A stretch of 64,000 nucleotides of DNA from Sporocytophaga myxococcoides DSM 11118 (GCF_000426725.1 NZ_KE384560.1:456960-520959); one strand, 5' to 3'; positions 36,100 to 47,219 are shown, counted from the first letter of the stretch. A program made the numbers and translations. The notes: generated by a model from the sequence alone, not told the origin.

Positions 36100-36289
36100 T
36101 CGGTAAATTTAATTATAGGCATGGCGTAAAAAAAGAAACTAGTGAATATAATTGACAGAACAGCAAAAAGGTTCTTTCAAATTAGTGTAAATATTTAATT
36201 GTTGATAATCAGTAAGAAATTAGGAAAGCGACTCTGTAATAGTTATCCACACCCTTTTCTTTTACTTATTATCTCACTTTAAATTTGAG

Positions 36290-36297
36290 TACTTTTG
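36290..36297 (+). promoter_or_regulatory. Promoter -7 candidate of gcvP (TACTTTTG)
   Basis: It matches TAnnTTTG, 32 bases before the gcvP ATG. No good -33 motif seen. Confidence 0.35.
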
Positions 36298-36329
36298 TAA
36301 CATAGAAAAGCATAATTGGAATCCTTTTT

Positions 36330-39227
36330 ATGAAAATTAACCTTAACCAAAAATCAGGCTTTAACGAAAGACATATAGGACCTTCTAAAAATGATCAGAA
36401 GGAGATGCTGGATCTGATAGGCGTTAAAAGTCTGGATCAATTGATCAACGAAACCATCCCTGAGTCTATTCGTCTGAAAAAAGAGCTTAGCCTTCCTGAG
36501 CCGCTAACCGAATTTGAGTTCCTTAAGCATTTCGGTGCATTGGCAAATGAAAATAAAATTTTCAAATCATATATTGGTTTAGGTTATTATGCATGTATTA
36601 CACCTCCGGTCATTCTGAGAAATATTCTGGAAAATCCGGGCTGGTATACAGCTTATACTCCATATCAGGCGGAGATTGCACAAGGTAGACTTGAAGCATT
36701 GATCAATTATCAGACAATGGTTACTGATCTGACTGGAATGGAGCTCGCCAATGCATCTCTTCTTGATGAAGGCACGGCAGCTGCAGAAGCAATGAACCTG
36801 ATGCATGCAGGCCGCGCAGGTTCAAAGAAGAATGCAAATACTTTTTTCGTTTCGGAAAATTGTTTTCCTCAAACTATAGATGTACTTAAAACAAGAGCAA
36901 CTCCTCTTGGAATAACTCTTAAGATCGGTGATATCAATACAGCGGAAGCCTTAGGTGCTGATATCTTCGGTATTTTACTTCAATATCCTGACGCTAACGG
37001 AGAGGTTCTTAATTATAAAAATCTTACCGATACTGCACACAAGCAGGATATTATGGTAGGTGTTGCTGCAGATCTTTTAAGTCTTACGCTTTTAACACCT
37101 CCAGGTGAGTTTGGTGCTGATGTTGTTGTAGGCTCTACTCAACGATTCGGCGTACCAATGGGATATGGTGGTCCTCATGCTGCATATTTTGCTACTAAAG
37201 ATGAATTCAAAAGAAGTATTCCAGGAAGGGTAATAGGAGCGTCGGTAGATGCTCAAGGAAAGCATGCCTATCGTATGGCATTGCAAACAAGAGAGCAACA
37301 TATCAGAAGAGAGAAAGCAACTTCAAACATCTGTACAGCTCAGGTACTCTTGGCTGTAATAGCAGGAAGCTATGCTGTATATCATGGACCTCAGGGCCTA
37401 AAAAACATAGCATTAAAAGTTGCAGGATTGACTAAGGTTCTGAATAATAGCATTGCAGAGCTTGGGTTTAATCAATCTAATAAGCAGTTCTTCGATACTC
37501 TGAAGATTGAAACAGGCAATCAAACGGAGGCTGTAAAGAAGGCGGCAGAATTAAAAGAAATTAACTTCCGTTATTCCGGAACCAGCACATTTATTACGTT
37601 TGACGAAACGGTTGATATTGCGGCGCTTAAAGATATTATCACTGTATTTGCAGAAGTAAAAGGGAAGAAGGTTGAAGATGTTCTTTCAAAACTTTCAGTA
37701 GACGTTGATATTACCTTCCCGGGATTAGAAAGAACTTCAGCTTACCTTCAACATCCTGTTTTCAACTCTTACTATTCAGAGCATGAAATGCTGAGATATC
37801 TTAAGAGATTGGAAAACAAAGACCTTTCTTTAGCTCATTCCATGATTTCATTGGGATCATGCACAATGAAGCTGAATGCTACTACTGAAATGATCCCAGT
37901 AACCTGGGAAAAGATAGGACAGATACATCCTTTTGTTCCGGCAGCTCAGGCTGAGGGATATAAGAAGATATTTACAAACCTTGAGAACTGGCTTTCTGAA
38001 ATAACTGGGTTTGCTGGTGTTTCCCTGCAGCCAAACTCCGGTGCTCAGGGTGAATATGCGGGTTTGATGGTTGTCAGAGCTTACTATGAAAATAAAGGGG
38101 AGACACATAGAAATGTTGCTCTGATCCCGAGCTCAGCTCATGGTACTAACCCAGCTACTGCAGTAATGGCAGGTATGAAGGTAGTTACTGTGAAATGTGA
38201 TGAGAAAGGAAATATTGATATCTCTGATTTAAGAAGTAAGTCCGAGCAATACAAAAATAATCTTTGTGTGCTGATGGTGACTTATCCTTCTACTCACGGT
38301 GTTTTTGAAGAGGGTATCAAAGAGATTTGCCAGATTATTCATGATGCAGGCGGACAAGTATATATGGATGGTGCAAACATGAATGCACAGGTTGGTCTTA
38401 CCAGTCCTGCAAATATCGGAGCAGATGTATGCCATTTGAATCTTCATAAAACATTCTGCATACCGCACGGTGGTGGTGGTCCAGGCGTTGGCCCGATTGG
38501 TGTAGCTGCCCATCTTAAACCGTTCCTTCCAGGAAATCCCGTAGTAAAAACCGGAGGCGAAAAAGCAATACATGCAGTATCAGCAGCTCCTTGGGGTAGT
38601 GCTAGCATATTGCCAATTTCATATGCCTACATTGCAATGATGGGAGCAGAAGGTTTGAAAAGCTCTACTCAACATGCAATACTTAATGCGAATTATATAA
38701 AGGCAAGACTAGAGAAGTTCTTTCCGATATTATATACAAACACTAAAGGTCGCTGCGCTCACGAATTTATTCTTGATTGCAGAGAATTCAAGCACACAGT
38801 GGGAGTTGAGGTAGAAGACATTGCCAAAAGGCTAATGGACTATGGTTTCCATGCTCCGACAGTTTCATTCCCTGTGCCAGGAACATTGATGATTGAGCCT
38901 ACAGAAAGCGAGTCTAAAGAAGAGCTTGATAGGTTCTGTGAGGCTATGATTCAGATCAGAGAAGAGATCAGAGAAATTGAAAACGGAAAAGCTGATAAAG
39001 CAAATAACGTTCTTAAACATGCTCCTCATACTGCAGAGGTAATTATGGCTGATAATTGGACAAGGCCATATTCAAGAGAGAAAGCCGCATTCCCCATAGA
39101 GTGGATCAGACTTAGAAAGTTCTGGCCTTCTGTAAGCAGAGTAGATAATGCTTATGGTGACAGAAATCTTGTTTGCACCTGCCTTCCGGTTGAAGATTAT
39201 GCTTCACACGAAGAAGTGGTTCAATAA
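36330..39227 (+). CDS. gcvP: Glycine dehydrogenase (decarboxylating), P protein
   Basis: The full-length 965-residue PLP enzyme of the glycine cleavage system decarboxylates glycine and passes the aminomethyl group to lipoyl-H protein. Visible: an opening [17 protein letters not shown], a glycine-rich [10 protein letters not shown], and the PLP Lys in [15 protein letters not shown] near residue 708. No gcvT or gcvH is nearby. It shares the lipoate-dependent theme with lipA and the E1 fusion further on. The convergent hairpin at 39262 closes the unit. Confidence 0.97.
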   Translation: MKINLNQKSGFNERHIGPSKNDQKEMLDLIGVKSLDQLINETIPESIRLKKELSLPEPLTEFEFLKHFGALANENKIFKSYIGLGYYACITPPVILRNILENPGWYTAYTPYQAEIAQGRLEALINYQTMVTDLTGMELANASLLDEGTAAAEAMNLMHAGRAGSKKNANTFFVSENCFPQTIDVLKTRATPLGITLKIGDINTAEALGADIFGILLQYPDANGEVLNYKNLTDTAHKQDIMVGVAADLLSLTLLTPPGEFGADVVVGSTQRFGVPMGYGGPHAAYFATKDEFKRSIPGRVIGASVDAQGKHAYRMALQTREQHIRREKATSNICTAQVLLAVIAGSYAVYHGPQGLKNIALKVAGLTKVLNNSIAELGFNQSNKQFFDTLKIETGNQTEAVKKAAELKEINFRYSGTSTFITFDETVDIAALKDIITVFAEVKGKKVEDVLSKLSVDVDITFPGLERTSAYLQHPVFNSYYSEHEMLRYLKRLENKDLSLAHSMISLGSCTMKLNATTEMIPVTWEKIGQIHPFVPAAQAEGYKKIFTNLENWLSEITGFAGVSLQPNSGAQGEYAGLMVVRAYYENKGETHRNVALIPSSAHGTNPATAVMAGMKVVTVKCDEKGNIDISDLRSKSEQYKNNLCVLMVTYPSTHGVFEEGIKEICQIIHDAGGQVYMDGANMNAQVGLTSPANIGADVCHLNLHKTFCIPHGGGGPGVGPIGVAAHLKPFLPGNPVVKTGGEKAIHAVSAAPWGSASILPISYAYIAMMGAEGLKSSTQHAILNANYIKARLEKFFPILYTNTKGRCAHEFILDCREFKHTVGVEVEDIAKRLMDYGFHAPTVSFPVPGTLMIEPTESESKEELDRFCEAMIQIREEIREIENGKADKANNVLKHAPHTAEVIMADNWTRPYSREKAAFPIEWIRLRKFWPSVSRVDNAYGDRNLVCTCLPVEDYASHEEVVQ

Positions 39228-39261
39228 ATTATTTAGCTCTTTTTTTAGAGAAGGATAAATA

Positions 39262-39300
39262 AATAAAGGGAAGTTTTCCATTGGATAACCTCCCTTTATT
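39262..39300. terminator. Bidirectional hairpin terminator
   Basis: A 14-bp stem with one mismatch (39262-39275 with 39287-39300) between convergent genes. Confidence 0.65.
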
Positions 39301-39315
39301 GGTTATTTGCTGAAG

Positions 39316-39939
39316 CTATTTACATTTTGAATTATAGAACTTGACTATCAAATCCATATCACTTTCACTAAATTCTTTATTTTCTATTTTCTCTACCAAT
39401 TTTGTACAATCGCTAAAATATTCAGGCATATCTTTTTTAAATCTTTTGATTTTTTTTAATTCAGTATTCTCTTTCTGAAGAATAAATCCCTCTGAACTAT
39501 ATGCAGATCCGCTACTTACAGTACCCGTTCCTGAATTATATCCCCCGCCAATATGCTGCGTATGGTAGTACTTAAACAACTTTAATCTTCCATCGATTTC
39601 AAGTTTAAGAAATATATGAGAACCTCTTGAGAATGGATTTCCTAATAAAAGGGAATTTTCTCTGGATAACATTCTGATATTTTCAAACTCATATTTGAAC
39701 CTTATTTCTTTTGCATCCTCAGGGTGTAGGACTTTTTTATTTCCGGTAGAATCAATGTATTTAATTCTCTGTTGGAGGCTTTCATAATTAATCTCTAGAG
39801 AAAAATAATCGACTGGAATATCAAAAGTTACATCAATGGTATCGTTCTCCAATATGATTTTTCCTTTAACCTTTTCGGCTAGTAGTTTTGATGATAATAT
39901 CAATGCGAAAAAAACTACTAAGAATATCTTTTTTGTCAT
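39316..39939 (-). CDS. Secreted hypothetical protein
   Basis: The 207-residue protein has a signal peptide (about 1-21) and a strand-rich domain with KVKGKIILENDTIDVTFDIP at the start. A Gly/Ser-rich loop (HIGGGYNSGTGT) follows near residue 130 and a helical C-terminal end contains FSDCTKL. It belongs to a type of small envelope protein common in Bacteroidota; I know no function. It is followed by a terminator-like hairpin. Confidence 0.65.
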   Translation of the reverse strand: MTKKIFLVVFFALILSSKLLAEKVKGKIILENDTIDVTFDIPVDYFSLEINYESLQQRIKYIDSTGNKKVLHPEDAKEIRFKYEFENIRMLSRENSLLLGNPFSRGSHIFLKLEIDGRLKLFKYYHTQHIGGGYNSGTGTVSSGSAYSSEGFILQKENTELKKIKRFKKDMPEYFSDCTKLVEKIENKEFSESDMDLIVKFYNSKCK

Positions 39940-40141
39940 GATGTTTAAGGCTTTGAGCCTTATTTTAATTGAATGTAATGAAACTATGTAGCGACTAAGC
40001 TAATTTACTTTGGATTTAATTATTGGAAACGTTATTGTTTAAGCCTTTCTTACATGAAAAAAAAATAGAAAAAGCTTCGAGGGCAAAAGGATATTTCTTC
40101 AAAAGTAAAGTTGATTTTATAGTTAGTTTATCTGTAATGCA

Positions 40142-40594
40142 TCACTTTTGGGCTTTGTATAAATACTCCATAATTGTTGTTGTCCAGTTTTTATCATTTT
40201 CATGAATGATGATCGTTCTAAACTGAAATCTTTCCCCTTCAATTTTCAAGCCTGGTGAATCATCTATATGAATGTCTATATTAAATGCAGGTGGGAACTT
40301 TGAGGCCATTGTTCGTTGCTCTCTCAGTTTACTGTTATGCCTTTGTTGGTTTATTATTTTATCTACTGGAATTCCGTACGAGATAAACATAAGTTTTATT
40401 CCTGTAATTGATCGCAGTGATGTTGTATAAATATATATTGAATGTCCTCTTTTACGTAATTCCTTGAATAGAATAAGCGTTCCTAATCTTATTTTTTCCT
40501 GACCTGTCAGCTGCTGAAATATATTTTGCTTTTCCGTTTCAAATTGTTTGGCTCCGGGAATCAGTGTGTCATCCAGATCAAATGATATTATCAT
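40142..40594 (-). CDS. HAD-like hydrolase
   Basis: The 150-residue single-domain HAD-fold protein has motif I SFDLDDTL near residue 4, a motif II-like IYTTS near 54, and motif IV IHIDDSPG near 109. Short helices between these mark it as a C0-type member without cap, like small 5'-nucleotidase or phosphopolypeptide phosphatase relatives. The substrate is unknown. It is monocistronic and divergent from the giant cellulase gene. Confidence 0.75.
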   Translation of the reverse strand: MIISFDLDDTLIPGAKQFETEKQNIFQQLTGQEKIRLGTLILFKELRKRGHSIYIYTTSLRSITGIKLMFISYGIPVDKIINQQRHNSKLREQRTMASKFPPAFNIDIHIDDSPGLKIEGERFQFRTIIIHENDKNWTTTIMEYLYKAQK

Positions 40595-41028
40595 ATAGTT
40601 GCAGGTTCAATTATAAACATCAGTCTATAGTTGAATATGCACTGGATTTTGTGAAAATGCAAAGTGTTAAAAAATGGTATGAAGTTCAAATATCAAGGCA
40701 TATTTGATAGATATCTTAAGATGAGTGTTACAGCATCTAAATTTTTTTTGTTGTACTTTTTAATGAATTTTATTTTTTGTACAAAACCTGGAATAGGACT
40801 CTGCCGCCCTTTATTTTTCGAGTTATTTAAGCTGTTGAAAAAATAAAATAAAATATTTCTATAATTATAATTTTAACAATTCGGGCGGTTGTTGAGTTTT
40901 TTAATTATAATTTTTTATAAAAATATTTATATTTTTGGTTTGATGATGCATACGAAATAAGTATTGTTCAGGTTTCGGATTTTGCATTTAAGTAATAGTT
41001 TCTTTACCGCATGAAAAACACATAAACT
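40595..41028. other. AT-rich upstream region of the GH8 gene
   Basis: No gene is convincing; a 60-codon open frame at 40664 is likely chance. TATTTTTG at 40930-40937 fits a -7 element about 92 bases upstream of the cellulase ATG, leaving a long leader. Confidence 0.45.
40930..40937 (+). promoter_or_regulatory. Promoter -7 candidate of the cellulase gene (TATTTTTG)
   Basis: It matches TAnnTTTG, but no -33 motif is placed at the right distance, so support is weak. Confidence 0.3.
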
Positions 41029-44000
41029 ATGAAAAGAAAAATTTTACTCTTTTTATCGCTGGCCATTCTGGGGAATGTCTGGAATGTTAATGGGCAGAAT
41101 ATGCCTTTCCCCCAAAATAAAATTTACCCCAATGGTATAATGCCTACAAACAGAAATGCCTCCGACGCTTCATCTAACTATAGCGTCTGGAAGTCCAACT
41201 GGACCGCAGCCTGTGGAGATGGCAAATACAGAGTGAAATTTGATACTCCAAACCAAACAGTTTCTGAAGGTATTGGCTATGGGATGTTGATGGCAGCTTA
41301 TGCCGGCGATAAAACTTATTTCGATGGTTTCTGGAATTATTATAAATCATTTAGAAATTCCAATGGTGTCATGCATTGGAAAATAAACGAATGTTCTTCA
41401 ATAATAGGATCCAATGGAGCTTCCGATGCAGAATTTGATGCTGCAATGGCACTCATTGTTGCTCATAGTCAATGGGGAAGCTCTGGTAGTATTAACTATC
41501 AGAATGATGCTAAAACTCTTATCTCAGCTATTAAAACTCATGAACTTGAGATTGGTACTAAAGTAGTAAAGCCAGGAGATCAGTTTGGTGGAAGTAACCT
41601 GACTAATCCTTCTTATTTTACACCAGGGTATTTCAGAGTATTTGGAAAGTTTACCAATGACGAATCATTCTGGAACTCAGCTGCTGATAAATGTTATGAG
41701 GTCATCAATGCAAATCTTTCAAAAAATAATGCTGCCGGTGGTTTTGTTTCTGACTGGTGTAAAGCTGACGGAACATATTCCTCTAATGCAAGCGGATATT
41801 ATTCAGGAGGAACCAAGTTCCACTATGATGCAGTAAGGACTCCCTGGAGGATCGCTGTAGACTATTTGTGGTTTGGTACACCAGAAGCAAAGGCCTATGT
41901 TAAAAAGACTTCTGATTTTATAAGAAATAATGGTGGTACCAAAAATATAAAAGACGGCTACAACCAGAATGGTTCTGCTTATGGAACTGCCCACAATTGT
42001 ACCTTCGTTGGGACTTTTGCATGTGCAGCGATGGGTGGTGAAAATCAATCTCACCTGGATGATTCTTATTCTGACTTGAAAGGAATTAACGAAGCAAGCT
42101 GGTACTTCAATCAGACTTTAAAAACACTCTATCTTTATTTGCTGTCAGGAAATTTCTATAATCCTCTTAGTACTGAAAGTGTAAATGTTTCTCCAACAGT
42201 TTCATTAACAGCTCCGACAGGTAATGCTGTATTTACGGTAGGAGAAACGATCACTATTAACGCTAATGCCACCGATTCTGATGGCTCAGTTTCCAAAGTT
42301 GAGTTTTATCAGGGAACCACCAAACTGGGAGAAGATGCAACAAGTCCATATTCATTCAGCTGGACAAATGCTGCAGCTGGTTCTTACGTAATCACAGCAA
42401 AAGCGATAGATGATAAAGGCGCTTCAACGACTTCTTCTTCAGTGACGATTACAGTTAATGTAAAAGAAAATGTTGCTCCAACAGTTTCATTGACAGCTCC
42501 GACTGCTAATGCAGTATTTATGGTAGGAGAAACGATCACTATTAACGCTAATGCCACCGATTCTGATGGCTCAGTTTCCAAAGTTGAGTTTTATCAGGGT
42601 GCCACTAAACTGGGAGAGGATGCAACAAGTCCATATTCATTCAGCTGGACAAATGCTGTAGCTGGTTCTTACATAATCACAGCAAAAGCCACAGATGATA
42701 AAGGAGCTTCAACGTCTTCTTCTTCAGTGACAATTACAGTTAATGTAAAAGAAAATGTTGCTCCAACAGTTTCATTGACAGCTCCGACTTCTAATGCAGT
42801 ATTTATAGTAGGAGAAACGATCACTATTAATGCAAATGCCACGGATTCTGATGGCTCAGTTTCCAAAGTTGAGTTTTATCAGGGAGCCACCAAACTGGGA
42901 GAGGATGCAACAAGTCCATATTCATTCAGTTGGACAAATGCTGCTGCTGGTTCTTATGTAATCACGGCAAAATCAACAGATGATAAAGGAGCTTCAACGA
43001 CTTCTTCTTCAGTGACGATTACAGTTAATGTAAAAGAAAATGTGGCTCCAGCAGTTTCATTGACTGCTCCAACCGCCAATGAAGTATTTACTGTTGGGGA
43101 TGTTATTACTATTAGCGCAAATGCATCAGACGCAGATGGTTCTGTAGCTAAAGTTGAGTTTTATCTTGGAGACCTTAAAATAGGGGAGGATGTTTCAAGT
43201 CCTTTCAGCATAAGTTGGACCGATGTGGCTATAGGTGGTTATACCATTACAGCAAAAGCATTTGACGATAAAGGTGCTTCCACAATTTCTGCTGCAATAA
43301 ATTTTACAGTTAATGCTAAAGATAATGCATTACCAGCTGTTTCAATTGTTACACCTGTTTCGAATGCTGTATTTGGAGAAGGAGAAGTGATTAATATCTC
43401 AGTAAATGCATCGGATGCAGATGGCTTTATTTCAAAGGTTGAATTTTATCAAGGAACAACGAAGATAGGTGAAGATGCTTCAAGCCCATATTCATTTAGC
43501 TGGACTGGTATTGCTGCAGGCAACTATTCAATTACAGCAAAAGCAACAGATGACAAAGGAGCTTCAACTACATCTTCTATTGTCTCAATATTTGTTCAGG
43601 AAAAAGAAAATCTATCTCCTGCAGTCTCAATTATTTCTCCTGTTGCCAATGCTTCATTTGATGCAGGAGCTACAATTACTATTTCGGCAAATGCTTCTGA
43701 CACTGATGGAAGTATTTCTAAAGTTGAGTTTTATCAAGGAACAACTAAGATAGGCGAAGATGCTTCAAGCCCATATACATTTAGCTGGGCAGAAGTAGCT
43801 GCAGGCAACTATTCAATTACAGCAAAAGCAACAGATGACAAAGGTGCTTCGACTACATCTTCTATTGTCTCAATATTTGTCCAGGAAAAAGAAAATCTAT
43901 CTCCTGCGGTCTCAATTATTTCTCCTGTTGCCAATGCTTCATTTGATTCTGGAGCTACAATTACCATTTCCGCGAATGCTTCTGATGCAGATGGAAGTAT

Positions 44001-47000
44001 TTCTAAAGTTGAATTTTATCAGGGAGCAACAAAGTTAGGTGAAGACGCAACAAGCCCATATTCTTTCATCTGGACTAATGTGGTTTCGGGGAATTATTCT
44101 ATAACAGCAAAAGCGATTGACAATAAATATGCGGAGACTACTTCTTCTGCTATTAGTATTGTTGTTAAGGCTCTGGATGGAAAGGCTCCTGTAGTTGTTA
44201 TAACTTCGCCAGCTAACAATGCGTCATTTGTGAAAGGTAAAACAATCACTATCAATGCAGATGCTTCTGATGCAGATGGAACAATTGCCAAAGTTGAATA
44301 CTATGAAGGCAATGTTAAAATCGGAGAGGAATTACTTGAGCCTTATTCACTATTGTGGAATAGTGCTCCTGTAGGAACACATACCATAACAGTAAAAGCA
44401 ATAGATAATTCAGGACTGTCTTCTGTTGCAGGGCCTCTTACAATCATTGTTTCAGAAAACACAGCTCAAAAGGAGCCTTATAAAGGTTCACCGGCGATAA
44501 TCCCCGGAAAAATTGAGGCTGAGAATTTTGATCTCGGAGGATTGGACGTTGCTTACTATGATGATACAAAAGACAATAAAGGTGGCCAGTATAGAACAGA
44601 TGAATATGTTGATATAGAAAATTGTTCGGAAGGTGGTTATGATATTGGTTATATGGATATCGGTGAATGGCTGGATTATACTGTAGAAGTAAAGGAAAGC
44701 GGAACATATGAACTGGGCGTGAGAGTGGGTTCTCCGAATTCAGGAAAAGTACTGCATGTTGAGATGAATGGTATAGATATTTCTGGTCCTGTAACAGTAA
44801 CAAATACAGGAGACTGGCAGAAGTATGCGACAGTGAAGGTCTCCAATATTCAACTTACCGCTGGTGTTCAAACTATGAAGATCGTAATGGATTCTGCAGA
44901 ATTTAACCTTAACTATGTTGAATTTAAAAAGACATCTTCTCCGACAGTATCTTCTCCATACAAAGGAGTTCCAGCTTTAATCCCTGGAAAAATCGAAGCA
45001 GAGAATTTTGATCTTGGTGGATTGAATGTTGCTTACTATGATGATACAAAAGACAATAAAGGTGGCCAGTACAGAGCAGATGAATATGTCGATATAGAAA
45101 ATTGCTCTGAAGGCGGATATAATATTGGTTATATGGATATCGGTGAATGGCTAAACTACTCAGTAGAAGTAAAAGAAACAGGAACTTATGAACTGGGAGT
45201 GAGAGTAGCTTCTCCGAATTCAGGAAAAGTTTTGCATGTAGAGATGAATGGAGTAGATATTTCTGGTTCAGTTACAGTGCCAAATACAGGAGACTGGCAG
45301 AAGTATACAACAGTGAAGATTTCAAATGTTCAACTTACTGCAGGCGTACAATCTATGAAGATAGTAATGGATGAAGCAGAGTTCAACCTAAACTATGTTG
45401 AGTTTAAAAAGACAACTTCCCCGACAGTATCTTCTCCATATAAAGGCACTCCAGCTTTAATCCCTGGAAAAATCGAAGCAGAGAATTTTGATCTTGGTGG
45501 ATTGAACCTTGCTTATTATGATGATACAAAGGATAATAAAGGAGGCCAGTACAGAACAGATGAGTATGTCGATATAGAAAGTTGTTCTGAAGGTGGCTAT
45601 GATGTCGGATACATGGATATTGGCGAATGGCTGAACTATTCAGTAGAAGTAAAGGAAACCGGGACATATGAACTGGGAGTGAGAGTTGGTTCTCCTAATA
45701 CAGGAAAAGTACTGCATATTGAGATGAATGGTGTAGATATTTCAGGTCCTGTAACAGTGCCAAATACAGGTGATTGGCAAAAGTATACAACAGTGAAGAT
45801 GTCTAATATTCAGCTCGCTGCGGGTCTGCAAACTATGAAAATAGTGATGGATTCAGCAGAGTTTAACCTTAATTATGTAGAGTTCAAAAAGACATCAACT
45901 TCGACAGTATCTTCTCCATATAAAGGTGTTCCAGCTATAATCCCTGGAAAAATCGAAGCAGAAAATTTCGATCTTGGAGGATTAGATATTGCTTACTATG
46001 ATGATACCAAGGATAATAAAGGAGGCCAGTACAGAACAGATGAATATGTCGATATAGAAAATTGCTCTGAAGGCGGTTATAATATTGGTTATATGGATAT
46101 CGGCGAATGGCTAAACTACTCAGTAGAAATAAAGGAAACAGGAACTTATGAACTGGGAGTGAGAGTAGCTTCTCCGAATTCAGGAAAAGTATTGCATGTT
46201 GAGATGAATGGTGTAGATATCTCTGGGCCTGTAGCAGTGCCAAATACAGGAGACTGGCAGAAGTATACAACAGTGAAGATTTCAAAAGTTCAACTTACAG
46301 CTGGTCTTCAAACTATGAAGATAGTATTGGATTCAGCGGAGTTTAACCTTAACTATGTGGAGTTCACTCCTGCATCAACTCCAAGTGCACCAGTCGGAGA
46401 TTGCCAGTTTACTGCAGTTCCTGACGCTTCAAAATTTGTGGTAAGAAATCAATTTACGGATCAATACCTCGGAGCTGTTGTAAGTAATGAAAATGACGCT
46501 CTGAAAATAACTCAGAGACAATGGGGGCAATCATACCTATATGTTATTGAAAGTGGATCAAAGCATTCTGTTGAAGCAGGAAAGTCATACACTGTATCAT
46601 TTGATTTTAAAGATGATGCTGCGGTTGGTATTGCTTCTATAGAAACAGGATTTGCAAAGTCTATCGAATGGTATGGTGCAGAAAATATACAGCCACTAGC
46701 AAAGATTGAAGGTGATTTTTCTTCAACTGACTTTTCAAATAAGTCAATTAGCTTTAATGCACTTTCAACAGGAAGTTATTATCTGGTACTTAAGTTAAAT
46801 TGGAATGGACAACCAAATAATCAAGTTGTTAATTATGTCAAAAATATCTCTATATGCGAAGAAATAGCTATGCCTTCTGCAGCCAGAGCAGCACTTGGCA
46901 TGACCATTGCAGGCCCTAATCCATTTAATGATGAAACATTGATTTCAATTCCTTTCGCTGGTAATGGTGTATCTGAAGCAACAGTTAGTATTAATGATGT

Positions 47001-47142
47001 ATATGGGAAGCCGGTAACAATTTATGAAACTAAGTTTGAAGGCCAATTATTGCCAATAGGCAAAGGGCTAGCAATAGGAACTTATATTGTTACAGTGACT
47101 TATGAAGAGAACAGTTATACTACAAGAATTATAAAGAATTAG
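41029..47142 (+). CDS. Giant T9SS-secreted GH8 cellulase with Ig-like and CBM6 modules
   Basis: The 2037-residue protein has a signal peptide (1-22) and a GH8 catalytic domain (about 25-375). The presumed acid Glu lies in VSEGIGYGM near residue 79 and an Asp in ASDAEFDAAMAL near 136. Eight Ig-like repeats of about 95 residues (386-1148) follow, of the type PTVSLTAP...VGE.ITI.A.A.DSDGSVSKVEFY. Then come four CBM6 modules of 160 residues (about 1150-1780, opening IPGKIEAENFDLGG), a jelly-roll-like domain (about 1790-1945) and a T9SS sorting domain (about 1955-2037). GH8 enzymes cut beta-1,4-glucans by inversion; CBM6 modules bind glycan chains. It is expected on the cell surface or in the medium, acting on cellulose or related glucans. 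Xylanase or chitosanase activity is possible within GH8. Confidence 0.93.
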   Translation: MKRKILLFLSLAILGNVWNVNGQNMPFPQNKIYPNGIMPTNRNASDASSNYSVWKSNWTAACGDGKYRVKFDTPNQTVSEGIGYGMLMAAYAGDKTYFDGFWNYYKSFRNSNGVMHWKINECSSIIGSNGASDAEFDAAMALIVAHSQWGSSGSINYQNDAKTLISAIKTHELEIGTKVVKPGDQFGGSNLTNPSYFTPGYFRVFGKFTNDESFWNSAADKCYEVINANLSKNNAAGGFVSDWCKADGTYSSNASGYYSGGTKFHYDAVRTPWRIAVDYLWFGTPEAKAYVKKTSDFIRNNGGTKNIKDGYNQNGSAYGTAHNCTFVGTFACAAMGGENQSHLDDSYSDLKGINEASWYFNQTLKTLYLYLLSGNFYNPLSTESVNVSPTVSLTAPTGNAVFTVGETITINANATDSDGSVSKVEFYQGTTKLGEDATSPYSFSWTNAAAGSYVITAKAIDDKGASTTSSSVTITVNVKENVAPTVSLTAPTANAVFMVGETITINANATDSDGSVSKVEFYQGATKLGEDATSPYSFSWTNAVAGSYIITAKATDDKGASTSSSSVTITVNVKENVAPTVSLTAPTSNAVFIVGETITINANATDSDGSVSKVEFYQGATKLGEDATSPYSFSWTNAAAGSYVITAKSTDDKGASTTSSSVTITVNVKENVAPAVSLTAPTANEVFTVGDVITISANASDADGSVAKVEFYLGDLKIGEDVSSPFSISWTDVAIGGYTITAKAFDDKGASTISAAINFTVNAKDNALPAVSIVTPVSNAVFGEGEVINISVNASDADGFISKVEFYQGTTKIGEDASSPYSFSWTGIAAGNYSITAKATDDKGASTTSSIVSIFVQEKENLSPAVSIISPVANASFDAGATITISANASDTDGSISKVEFYQGTTKIGEDASSPYTFSWAEVAAGNYSITAKATDDKGASTTSSIVSIFVQEKENLSPAVSIISPVANASFDSGATITISANASDADGSISKVEFYQGATKLGEDATSPYSFIWTNVVSGNYSITAKAIDNKYAETTSSAISIVVKALDGKAPVVVITSPANNASFVKGKTITINADASDADGTIAKVEYYEGNVKIGEELLEPYSLLWNSAPVGTHTITVKAIDNSGLSSVAGPLTIIVSENTAQKEPYKGSPAIIPGKIEAENFDLGGLDVAYYDDTKDNKGGQYRTDEYVDIENCSEGGYDIGYMDIGEWLDYTVEVKESGTYELGVRVGSPNSGKVLHVEMNGIDISGPVTVTNTGDWQKYATVKVSNIQLTAGVQTMKIVMDSAEFNLNYVEFKKTSSPTVSSPYKGVPALIPGKIEAENFDLGGLNVAYYDDTKDNKGGQYRADEYVDIENCSEGGYNIGYMDIGEWLNYSVEVKETGTYELGVRVASPNSGKVLHVEMNGVDISGSVTVPNTGDWQKYTTVKISNVQLTAGVQSMKIVMDEAEFNLNYVEFKKTTSPTVSSPYKGTPALIPGKIEAENFDLGGLNLAYYDDTKDNKGGQYRTDEYVDIESCSEGGYDVGYMDIGEWLNYSVEVKETGTYELGVRVGSPNTGKVLHIEMNGVDISGPVTVPNTGDWQKYTTVKMSNIQLAAGLQTMKIVMDSAEFNLNYVEFKKTSTSTVSSPYKGVPAIIPGKIEAENFDLGGLDIAYYDDTKDNKGGQYRTDEYVDIENCSEGGYNIGYMDIGEWLNYSVEIKETGTYELGVRVASPNSGKVLHVEMNGVDISGPVAVPNTGDWQKYTTVKISKVQLTAGLQTMKIVLDSAEFNLNYVEFTPASTPSAPVGDCQFTAVPDASKFVVRNQFTDQYLGAVVSNENDALKITQRQWGQSYLYVIESGSKHSVEAGKSYTVSFDFKDDAAVGIASIETGFAKSIEWYGAENIQPLAKIEGDFSSTDFSNKSISFNALSTGSYYLVLKLNWNGQPNNQVVNYVKNISICEEIAMPSAARAALGMTIAGPNPFNDETLISIPFAGNGVSEATVSINDVYGKPVTIYETKFEGQLLPIGKGLAIGTYIVTVTYEENSYTTRIIKN
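42184..44460 (+). repeat. Eight tandem Ig-like coding repeats, period about 285 bp
   Basis: Units start near 42184, 42469, 42754 and so on. The first three are nearly identical at DNA level, units 6 and 7 are also close, and units 4, 5 and 8 are diverged. This points to recent internal duplications. Confidence 0.9.
44470..46370 (+). repeat. Four tandem CBM6 coding repeats, period 480 bp
   Basis: Units begin near 44476, 44955, 45435 and 45915. Each starts with a Ser/Thr-rich linker and PYKG, followed by a CBM6. DNA identity between units is very high. Confidence 0.9.
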
Positions 47143-47190
47143 TGTTTTAAGTAGGTTACAGTAAGGTTAATTTTTTTAGTGAAACACGGA

Positions 47191-47219
47191 GAGCTGCTCG
47201 AAAGGGCAGCTCTTTTTTT
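47191..47219 (+). terminator. Rho-independent terminator of the cellulase gene
   Basis: Stem GAGCTGC (47191-47197) with GCAGCTC (47206-47212), then seven T's. Confidence 0.85.

Noticed and set aside
36243-36251. A perfect DnaA box (TTATCCACA) upstream of gcvP
   Set aside because: A single box with no cluster, AT-rich unwinding region or dnaA/dnaN nearby is not enough to call an origin.
36100-36329. A possible glycine riboswitch before gcvP
   Set aside because: I looked for the paired glycine-aptamer motifs and could not find them; the gap is AT-rich and short.
40023-40205. A 60-codon plus-strand open frame
   Set aside because: It overlaps the HAD gene end and has no features of a real protein.
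40664-40846. A 60-codon open frame upstream of the cellulase gene
   Set aside because: It is low-complexity with hydrophobic and Phe-rich content expected from AT-rich DNA; no start signal or neighbour support.
42184-46370. Regular repeats that might be taken for a CRISPR or satellite array
   Set aside because: They are long, in frame and encode Ig-like and CBM6 domains; no unique spacers are present.
46861-47142. A separate small protein at the end of the cellulase gene
   Set aside because: It is in frame with the cellulase and is its T9SS sorting domain, not an independent gene.
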